Source: Massariosphaeria phaeospora (Eukaryota; Ascomycota; Dothideomycetes; Pleosporales). From it: DNA of 64,000 bases. The DNA lies in assembly GCA_011032825.1 (NCBI GenBank), contig JAADJZ010000001.1, forward strand, positions 868,001-932,000. The letters run 5' to 3'. Shown one piece after another: positions 56,142 to 64,000 of this stretch. The first letter of the stretch is position 1, and each line of letters opens with the position of its first letter. The translations under genes were made by a program, and so were the position numbers. The notes below the pieces were generated by a model that saw nothing but the letters and a program-made list of their open reading frames with translations, was not told the DNA's origin and did no database searches.

Positions 56142-57830
56142 TCTTCCAAGCTGGTTAGCGCCAACGCCCGGTTACATCGAATACGCGAACCCAACTTTTC
56201 TCATAGTTGCATAGACAAAACGTTATCGCTTGCTTATAGTTAGTGATGTTGGTCCCAACCTCTCGTACGCAAGGTTTCTCCAAAAATAAGCAATTGCTAT
56301 AGCTACACAGTAGTACCAAGCGTATAAACAAGTTATCTTGCGTACAAAAGCCAACATAAAAAATAAAGCTTGTTGCTAGAGCTTAGCCTACATGATTAGC
56401 AGTTGCCGCAGAGTACATAAAAACTTCTATTTATCATGTTAGTTCATGATTTCGCGTTTCGATTTCTTTTTATTCTACCTTTTTTGCTCTGAGAGCGTTC
56501 TCTTTCTTGAGCTGTTCACTTTAACACAGTACAATCATCCGCAACAACTACCCTTTGACTTGCACAACATGAAGCTCTTTAGAATCGGGATCACAGCTCT
56601 CGCCTTCTTTGGCCCTGCCTGCTGCGATCTGCTTGCGGTACGCCCTAGAGCAGTCAATCAACCGGCTACCGACGAGGCCTGGCAAAAGGCTGTCACCAAG
56701 GGTGTCAACCTCCTTAAGGCCATAAAGAGCTCCGATAAAGCCGCCGCCAAACTACTGTTTCCCGGCCTTACGACTGCAGCCAGCGAGTTCCAGAATATTG
56801 GCTGTAAGGAATCTTGTGCGCAAAAAGAAGTTGACTTGCTAACTGCGTGATCTATACAGGTGACATGGGGGAGTGGAATTGGTACCCTGCGAGCATCATG
56901 GGCATGAATTTTAACGAGCTAAATATACCCGAGTATATCAAGGCCGCCCACCTAAATGTCGGTAAAATTGATTACTACAACTACGTACACGACGAGGATA
57001 CTTATGAGGTGGATAGTAATAGTTACGAAGTAAGTCCAATATCAGCTCTCGTTGTACTCTGCAAGTTTAAGAGGTCATGCGAAAGATAACCAATGAGTTA
57101 GTTAATTGCAAAGCTATCAACGAGGTCATCTCTGCATGGATGGAAGAGACAAGCTAGGACAGATTAAGACAGGCAGAAGGCGTCATCTAATGCCGTAACG
57201 CATTCTAACTCTTAAGTAGAGCACTAGTGCGCACGCGATGATTGCAGTAGAGCCGAGCAGCGTCATGTTTGCATTCTCAATAGAGAGCCCCGAGGAAGCT
57301 GCTAAAGAGAACTAAGGCGGGAATCCCACCGAAGATGAACTACCTCGCTTTCAAAAGTCGTCCGACCTGCTATAGGCTGCTTACGAACCTGTCGCGAAAG
57401 CGAGTGTTCTTCTCCGCCAATGCATGTCTTCTCGTAGCAATAACTAGCTCTCAAGAGACATCATGTACAGGGCGCTTAAAAACAAGGTAGCAAAAAAGTA
57501 GCCCGGGACCAGCTTCAACATCGACACGGATGAGGGAAAAGCGTTGCTTGCATCTCCGAACGGCTTTGGGTTTGCATATCTACTAATACAGCGCAAAGAG
57601 AAGTTGAGCAATCTCTGCGTTACTAAAGCTACCGTGTTCATAAGCGAGGAATCCGATAAACCTATGCTCCTGTTCGATATTGCGGAATGTAAAGTAGAGT
57701 TCGAGTAGGGGTAACTAGTTGGGTTGGAGATTTCTACATGAGATGCCTGGTTGAACATAGCCCAGCTAGTTAAATCCCCGCTCCAACTCCAACCCCTAAG
57801 CTTCTGCAAACTCTACTACGCCCCGCAATG
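56142..57830. repeat. Segmental duplication, left copy
   Basis: Matches 62186 to about 63900. Shared flank blocks include ATCTTCCAAGCTGGTTAGCG and TTGGTCCCAACCTCTCGTAC, then AACAAGTTATCTTGCGTACR, before the two secreted gene copies, which align along their whole length. Confidence 0.85.
56569..57708 (+). pseudogene. Secreted protein family, copy 2 (degenerate)
   Basis: Paralog of the genes at 52.4 and 62.8 kb. The model is exon 1 56569-56803 (signal peptide from MKLFRIGITALAF), intron 56804-56859, exon 2 56860-57029 ending SYE, a long intron-like gap, and exon 3 57220-57708. Exon 3 has four premature stops: a TAA and a TAG at positions that are Trp in copy 1 or copy 3, a TAG at a Gln position (before LSRDIM), and a TAG at a Trp before PGTSF. 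The rest of the C-terminus (SPNGFGFAYLLIQRKE, CVTKATVF) is intact and in frame. The pattern fits C-to-T point damage rather than frameshifts. Confidence 0.82.
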
Positions 57831-58032
57831 CACGGCCAAACGAAGAACAGTCTAGCCTTATATCTAACATCGCGATGAAACACTGTCTCCTCTCCCAACT
57901 CCCAGATAACCGTCCCGCTAACTAGTTATACCTCCAGCTCAGCTCATCTCAGCTCAGCCTAGTTTAGTCCAGTACACCACTATACTCCGCCGCACAAGCC
58001 AAACCTTTCCATCCCATCCTAGCGCACCCCTT
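57831..58032. other. Spacer to next transposon
   Basis: C/T-rich sequence without a gene. Confidence 0.4.
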
Positions 58033-58115
58033 TAACGTGTCCGTGCGCGTGATGCACGCGGAACACCAAAACACGACAAACTCTATTGTCTTCAACACGC
58101 GACAACTCCACCAAT

Positions 58116-59978
58116 ATGGACCCAATACAGGCTGCGATTGAAGAAATCAAATCGCAAGAACCAAAAGAAGATTTCTCGTATACAGAGATTGCTACTAAAC
58201 ATAGTGTTGTGCGCTCTACCTTAAGCCGAAGACACCGAGGCCTAACACGCCCTAGAACCTCCAAGAACTTTGACCAACAGAAACTCAGCCCACAACAAGA
58301 GCAGGAGCTTGTACAGTATATCAAAGGATTATCAAAGAGACATATACCTCCTACAAGAGAGATGATACCAAATTTCGCATCAACGATAGCCTAGGAGCTA
58401 GTTAGTGAAAGCTAGGTTACGCGCTTTATTATCAACCGGCACAGCATTCATCTTATATTACAATAGACAGTTGGCATGGACAGCAATCGCCACAAAGCTA
58501 ATTTAGAAGATAAATATCGCCTCTACTTTCAGCTTCTACATAGCAAGATCGATTAATATCAGATAGATCCTCGTCATACGTACAATATAGATGAGAAAGG
58601 CTTCATAATTGGTATTGTAAGCAGATCAAAGAGGATATTCAGCCAACGAATGTAGGAGAAGAAGGAGGTTAGAGCATCGCTCTAGAATAGAAGCCGCGCA
58701 TGGATTACACTCCTAGCATGTATATGCGCTGATGGAACTGCTATGCCTCCAAGCCTTATCTATAAGGCTGCCAACAAGGGCATTCAATTAAGCTAGGTAA
58801 ACGATATTCAGGCAGGAGAACACCTAGTCTTTATCACCTCATCACTCTCTAGCTGGACGAACAACGATATTGGACTTGCCTAGCTTAAGCAGGTGTTTGA
58901 TCGCTGTACAAAAGAGAAAACTCGACAATCCTATCGACTTCTAATCCTAGATAGCCACGGATCCTATATTACTATAGATTTTATCGGCTACTGTGATAAG
59001 AACAAGATTCTTTTTGCTATCCTACCTCTTCATTCGACTCATACGCTTCAGCTACTCGATGTAGCGATGTTCAAGCCTCTATCAACAGCCTACTTAGCAG
59101 AGCTATTAGAATACCTTCATAGAAGCTAGGGCCTGGCTTCTATTACTAAAGGTAACTTTTTTGCTCTATTCTAGAATGCGTAGAAGGCTTCTTTCAAGGA
59201 ATCAACTATTCTTAGCTCTTTTAGAGCTACAGGCATATCACTACTTAATTCTAAGCCTATCCTTGATAGGTTCACGCAGGATGAAGAATTAGGCAATAGC
59301 TCTTTATTAGGGCTTAGCGATTATAGCTGGAGAAAAATAGATAGGCTTGTACGATTAGCAGTGAAAAATTAGAGTAGTTAAGATACACAGAAGCTTCGCC
59401 AATCGCTCTACTACCTATCTGTTCAGAATAAGCTACTTAAGCATGAGATAGATAGAATTAAGCAAGCGTTATCTATCAAAGAGAAGCGCAAGAAAAAAGG
59501 CAAAGCTCTAGATTTCCAACAGCGCTAGGAATATCATAGTGGAGCGGTCTTCTAGTTACTAAGGAAAATAAAGGAAGCACTTGTTCGTCAATCTGTTAGA
59601 GAGCAAGAGAAAAAGGAGCAGCAGCTTCAAAAAGCAGAGACAGCAGAGCTGAGGAAGGCAGCTAAGCTATACAAGAAGAAAATTGCAAAGAAAAAGCGTA
59701 TAGCGCGGGAGGCAGCTAAGGTAGCTAGAGAGAGAGAGAAAGCAGAAAAGGCAGCAGAGCGCGCTCGCCAGAAGGAAGCTCGCGACGCTACAAAAGCTCT
59801 ACAATCTTCTTAAAAGAGTAAGAGAAAAGCTTTGCAGCTATCTCTACAGAGCAAAAAGCGTTACAAACGTAGCGTTGATACTAGAGATGCTGCAGAGGCC
59901 TTAGAGAGCGTATCTGCTGTCCCAGCTATCCTAACGCGTCGCGGCCGCAGCGTCAAGTTTCTAGATAGATATAAGTAG
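58116..59978 (+). pseudogene. Pogo-type transposase of element A, heavily mutated
   Basis: The reading frame from the ATG at 58116 stays in frame to TAG at 59976-59978 (621 codons) but has about 16 internal stops. Nearly all are TAG at expected Trp or Gln codons; one clear TAA lies before YQIDPR. Motifs of the DDE_1 family remain: YNIDEKGFIIGI, SWTNNDIGLA, LLILDSHGSYIT and LHSTHTLQLLDVAMFKP. A basic Lys/Ala/Glu-rich C-terminus follows. It is related to the transposase at 54-56 kb but not the same element. Confidence 0.85.
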
Positions 59979-60095
59979 CGCAAATTAATCGCAAGTATCG
60001 ATATAGTACTCTGCCAAAAATTCTTATAATAATATTGATTGTGGCTGGCTTTATTGCCTCATTGCTAGTAGAACGTTTATGGTGTTCCGCGTGCA

Positions 60096-62170
60096 CTCAA
60101 TGCCCGCGTTCAGTCAATGCCCGCGCAACATCAAAACACCAAAACTTCAACACGCGATAACTCTACAGCCATGCCACCTATTGATGAAGCGCTTGCAGCT
60201 TTAGAGTCGCTAAATCCCGGCGAATTTTTTCAGTATACAGAAATTGCAGCAAAATATGGCTGTGATCGACGTACGCTCGCTCGAAGGCGCCAAGGCATTA
60301 CAAAGCCACGAGACGTTGAGGCACAACAGCGACGCAACTTTACTCTACACGAAGAGTTAGAGCTTGTAAGATACATAGAAGGACTCTCAGCGCGTCATTT
60401 GCCACCTACTAGAGACATAGTTCAGAATTTCGCCTCCTATATAGCCAAACGAGAGGTCTCTAAGACCTAGGTTACGCGCTTTATCAACCAAAACAACGTC
60501 CATCTTATATCAAAATGGGCGACTAGGATGGACTAGAATCGCTACGCAGCCAAGTCTGCAGGCAAGTACAAGCTGTACTTCGACTTGCTACAGCGTAAGA
60601 TTGAGGAGTATTACGTTAACGCTCGGCACACGTACAATATAGATGAGAAAAGCTTTATAATCGGTATCACGGGCAGGTTAAAACGAGTGTTCAGTAAGGC
60701 AATATAAAAGGCAAAGGGATTAAAGCAATCTCTTTAAGATAGCAATTGCGATTAGATAACTCTTCTAGCTTGTGTGTGCGCCGATGGCTTAGCTTTGCTG
60801 CCAAGCTTGATATATTCGAGTGCAAACAAGAGCATACAATCGAGCTAGGTAGATGCTATACAGGCTAGCGAGCATTAGATCTTTATTACCTCATCTCCAT
60901 TAGGCTGGACGAACAACGATATCGGCTTAGCATGGCTTAAACAGGTCTTTGATCGCGAAACAAAGGCGAAGACTCGCTCAAGCTGGCGCTTACTTATCCT
61001 TGACGGCCATGGCTCGCACGTAACAAGCAGTTTTATCGACTACTGCGATCGACACAAGATTCTGCTGTGTGTATTTCTACCACACTCTACCTAGACGTTG
61101 CAGCCGCTTGATGTAGCGCTCTTTAAGCCTCTCTCTACCGCGTACGCAAAAGAGCTATTAGATTACTTTCACCGCGCCTAAGGCCAGCTTGCAGTGAAGA
61201 AGAGCGACTTCTTTGAGCTTTTCTAGCGAGCTTGGGCGCTCTTCCTTTGTAGAAAAGACGATACTTAGCGCTTTTAAGCACACCGGGATAGCGCCGCTTG
61301 ACAGCGCGGTAATCCTTAAGAGATTCGCCTACAATGCCTTATCTCGCGAAAGCTCTACTTCAGCGCTTAGCGCAGAGGATTAGCGCAAAATAGACCGCCT
61401 TGTACGCTCTTTAGTGCGAGATCAGAGTAGTCACGACGCCCGTAAGCTGCGCAGCTCGCTCTACTACATTTCTATACAAAATGAGCTCCTTCGCACTGAA
61501 ATCACCGGCCTAAGAGAAGCTCTACAGGTTAAAAAACGCTATAACAAGAAGAGCAAGCTTCTTAATTTGCAGCAACGGCAGGAGTACCACGGCGGAGCTA
61601 CCTTCTAGTCGCCGCGCAAGATAAGAGAGGCGCGGTATCGCAAGACAGTGACTTAACAAGAAAAACAACAGCAGCAACTTCAAAAGGCTAAGATGAGAGA
61701 GCTACAACAGGCTAATAAGCTATACAAGCAAAAGATCGCAGAGGAGAAGCGTGTAGCTCGAGAGGCAGCGAAGGCAGCGAAGGAGAGAGAGAAAGCTGAC
61801 AAGGCTACTAAGCAGGCTGCCTAAAAAGCAGCTTGCAACGCTAAGAAAGCTATACAATTATTTTAAAAGAGAAAGAGAAAAGCTTCACGCGTTCCTCTAC
61901 ATAACAACAAGCGCCAGAAACGTGTTGGTGCTGCTGCAGCTTCTGTTGCAGCGCCAGTGCCTGCATTGGCTGCCCCAGCGCTCACTACACGCCGTAGTCG
62001 CCCTATCAATCTTCTAAAGAAATTTGAATAAGCCAAACTGTAGAGCGCACTGTATTTACTATTTTACTATAAAATTATATACTTATAGCAATTGTATGTG
62101 GCTGTACAGCTTCATGTTCAAGATCGCAATTATAGTGTTGCGCGGGCATTGACTGAACGCGGGCATTGAG
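60096..62170 (+). mobile_element. Pogo-like element B nested in A
   Basis: 35-bp inverted repeats begin CTCAATGCCCGCGTTCAGTC at 60096, mirrored from 62170. TGCA occurs on both sides (60092-60095 and 62171-62174). Because TGCA is self-complementary it may be part of the repeat or a 4-bp target duplication. The usual TA is not seen here. Confidence 0.75.
60171..62031 (+). pseudogene. Pogo-type transposase of element B, mutated
   Basis: From the ATG at 60171 (MPPIDEALAALESLNPGEFF) the family motifs follow: TYNIDEKSFIIGI, GWTNNDIGLAWLKQVF, LLILDGHGSHVT and LQPLDVALFKP. It has about twelve stops, mostly TAG with some TAA, and one frameshift between about 61190 and 61410. The C-terminal frame closes at TAA 62029-62031 after SRPINLLKKFE. 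It is a close relative of the element A transposase. Confidence 0.82.
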
Positions 62171-62382
62171 TGCACGGACATGGTAAGCGATGTTTATCTT
62201 CCAAGCTGGTTAGCGCCAACTCTCTAGTGACATACCTAAGCGTGTAGGGCTAATCCTGAACGTGCGAACCCAACTTTTCTCGTAGTTGCATAGACAAAAA
62301 ATTATCGCCTGCTTATAGTTGGTGATGTTGGTCCCAACCTCTCGTACGCAAGGTTTCTCCAAAAAATAAGCGATTGCTGTGA

Positions 62383-62577
62383 CGCCGACGACTACGCGCG
62401 GTAGGGCGCCCTAGAAAACATAGCGGTCGTGGCCGCCGTGAAACGGTCGTGACATGGTCGTGAAATACAGCGACTTAACATGTAGAATGTGAAGACGTGA
62501 GGAACGTGAAATGACCGTTCCACGACCGTGCAGGCCGTGCCACCCGTAACAACTTTTTTTTTAATTTTCCCGATATA
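62383..62577. other. ~190-bp insertion with inverted CGGTCGTGG motif
   Basis: Present here and absent from the duplicate at about 56303. It contains CGGTCGTGG (near 62405) and its exact reverse complement CCACGACCG (near 62520), repeated GGTCGTG words and a run of nine T (near 62552). No ORF. It may be a small non-autonomous element; ends and target duplication are unclear. Confidence 0.55.
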
Positions 62578-62838
62578 CACAGCCGTTAAGCGTATAGACA
62601 AGTTATCTTGCGTACGAGAGCTAACATAACAAATAAAGCTTGTTGCTAGAGCTTAGTCTAAATAATTGGCGGAGCACACGAAAACCTTTATTTATCATGT
62701 TAGTCTCCTCACCTCACGATTTCGCGTTTCGATCTCTCTTCATCCTACCTTTTTTGTTCTGAGAACGTTTTCTTTCTTGAGCTGTTCACCTTGACACAGT
62801 ACGATCATCCGCAACAACCACCTCTCGACTCGCACAAA

Positions 62839-63834
62839 ATGAAGCTCTTCAAGATCGGGATCACAGCTCTCGTCTTCCTGGGCCCCGCCTGCTCCACGCC
62901 GGTTAACGAACTCCCTCCATTAGTCAATCGCCCGGCTACGGACGAGGTCTGGGAGAACGCTCTTTGCAAAGGCAACAACTACCTTATGGCCATGAAGAGC
63001 TCCGACAAAGCCGCCGCCGAATTACTATTTCCTGGGCTCAAAACTGCAGCCAGCCCGTTTCAGAATATTAAGAAGGATGTGGAAGACTGGGGCTGGTTGA
63101 GTGGCGATAAGACTGACGGAGATATTCCCGGCCTCGGGATCCCCGAGTACATCAAGGCGGCCCAGCTGTTGGTCGACGAGATCGATTATGTCACCTACGA
63201 TCACGATGAAGATGAATACACGATGAATGGCCGTAAATACAAGGTAAGCTTTGCCTACATGGGTGAAAGGAAAGAGCTAGACGAGATTCGGATAGCCAGA
63301 ATCCATCACCCAATGCTGTAGCATACTCTAATGCTGAAGTAGGGAACCGGTGCATACGCGCATATCGCAGTGGAGTGGAGCGGCGTCATCTTCGCTCTAT
63401 GGCGTCTCCACCCTTTCGAGGCCGCTGAAGTGGGGTGGGGGAGGCAGCCGGCTATCGATGAACTGCCGCTCCTCCGCAGGTCTTCTGATCTACTATGGGC
63501 AGCCTACGCACTCTACTCGGATGATACCGACCTCCGGCAGTGCGTGGCTTCTCGAATCACAAATCAGGAAACCAGAGATATTATCTACCGAGCGCTTGGA
63601 AATAAGGGGGCGACAAAGTGGCCAGGAGCTAGCTTCGATATTGAGTCGAATGAAGGACTCGCATTGCTTGGTTCTCCAAACGCAGCTGCGTTTGCGTATC
63701 TTCTGATACAGCGGAAAAGAGAATTAGGGAATCGCTGCGTTACTAAAGTTACTGCGTTTTTGAGCGGGGAAACTGCAAACCCTATGCTCCTGTTCGACAT
63801 TGCGGAATGCGAGGTCTTGTTCAACGTGTTGTAA
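62839..63834 (+). CDS. Secreted protein family, copy 3 (intact)
   Basis: Paralog of the 52.4-kb gene, intact. Exon 1 is 62839-63243, the intron 63244-63342 (99 bp, GTAAGC to AGTAG), and exon 2 63343-63834, 298 residues. The signal peptide starts MKLFKIGITALVFLGPAC. Shared blocks are DEVWENALCKGNNYLMAMKS, EDWGWLSG, a KYK before the intron, QETRDIIYRALGNKG and SPNAAAFAYLLIQRKRE. Its one intron is at the same place and phase as intron 2 of copy 1; introns 1 and 3 of copy 1 are absent here. The ATG at 62839 was chosen because the frame upstream lacks a signal peptide. Function unknown; likely secreted. Confidence 0.85.
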
Positions 63835-64000
63835 GGTAGAGTTCCAGTAGGGAATACACAGCCAAACAGAGATCTAGCCTATGTCCTAATACTACGACGG
63901 ACGTGGAACTCTTCCCATCACCCTTCTCTCCTCTCAGCTACCAGGCAAGTTGACTACCCATACCTCCACTTCAGTTTCGTTCACTTGCTTTGCTACATAC
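63835..64000. other. Window end, 3-prime flank
   Basis: No gene seen; C/T-rich flank of secreted gene copy 3. Confidence 0.4.

Larger units (their letters stand above)
58035..62183 (+). mobile_element. Pogo-like element A, interrupted by element B
   Basis: Ends share GTCCGTG and CACGCGGAACACCA as an imperfect inverted repeat: left about 58039-58066, right about 60081-60091 plus 62175-62182. The right end is split by element B. TA flanks the whole (58033-58034 and 62184-62185). The left arm has nine extra bases relative to the right. Boundaries are inferred from these matches. Confidence 0.65.
62186..63900. repeat. Segmental duplication, right copy
   Basis: Partner of the left copy starting at 56142. 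It differs by an insertion of about 190 bp at 62383-62577 and by lacking the 54-56 kb transposon at its left edge, where GCGATGTTTATCTTCC is uninterrupted. Confidence 0.85.

Noticed and set aside
47587..62031. TAG-only stops as recoded sense codons
   Set aside because: Normal genes in the window end with TAG, TGA and TAA, and the TAGs fall where Trp or Gln is expected by C-to-T change, so mutation explains them better.

Overview
The window is nuclear DNA of a filamentous ascomycete, most likely a dothideomycete. Genes have short GT-AG introns (about 45-115 bp) with CTAAC/CTGAC-like branch sites. The gene families are fungal (DUF3176, CFEM, 2EXR/F-box-like, GH128, CYSTM). The transposons are pogo/Fot1-like and carry C-to-T type damage resembling repeat-induced point mutation (RIP). 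No bacterial-style operons, tRNA, rRNA or CRISPR arrays were recognised.

Layout. 0-7 kb: the C-terminally truncated DNA polymerase epsilon subunit DPB2 is divergently paired with a NASP-type histone chaperone; a DUF3176 membrane protein follows, then a small ORF made of four 26-residue repeats. 7-10 kb is gene-poor, with one unrecognised ORF. 10.3-14.3 kb and 18.9-22.6 kb are two unusual blocks of degenerate tandem repeats that flank a sorting nexin (PXA-PX-Nexin_C) and its divergent hotdog thioesterase. Many repeat units look like minus-strand core promoters: a dyad, then 50-70 bp, then a TATATAAGCCCCC box, then a conserved leader. One sub-array has a hairpin with paired changes. 22.8-42 kb is a normal housekeeping stretch: 2EXR protein, two unrecognised proteins, a multi-spanning membrane protein, a CYSTM protein, an SR splicing factor, a secreted GH128 glucanase, protoporphyrinogen oxidase (HEM14) and the poly(A) RNA-binding protein NAB2.

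42.9-64 kb is an accessory, transposon-rich compartment. It starts with two adjacent CFEM-type surface proteins. Next come a decayed O-methyltransferase and a second methyltransferase remnant on either side of an intact-ended pogo element, then a 2EXR protein. After that come three paralogs of a secreted protein family I do not recognise (52.4, 56.6 and 62.8 kb). The middle copy is broken by stops at Trp/Gln positions. Three further pogo-like elements, one nested in another, separate the copies. The 62-kb copy keeps an apparent empty site for the element at 54-56 kb, which gives a relative order of events.

The best candidates for undescribed biology are the promoter-like/hairpin repeat arrays, the three-copy secreted family, and the repeat-containing putative secreted peptide at 6.8-7.3 kb. 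All gene models were built by eye from splice signals and protein family resemblance; no database search was run.
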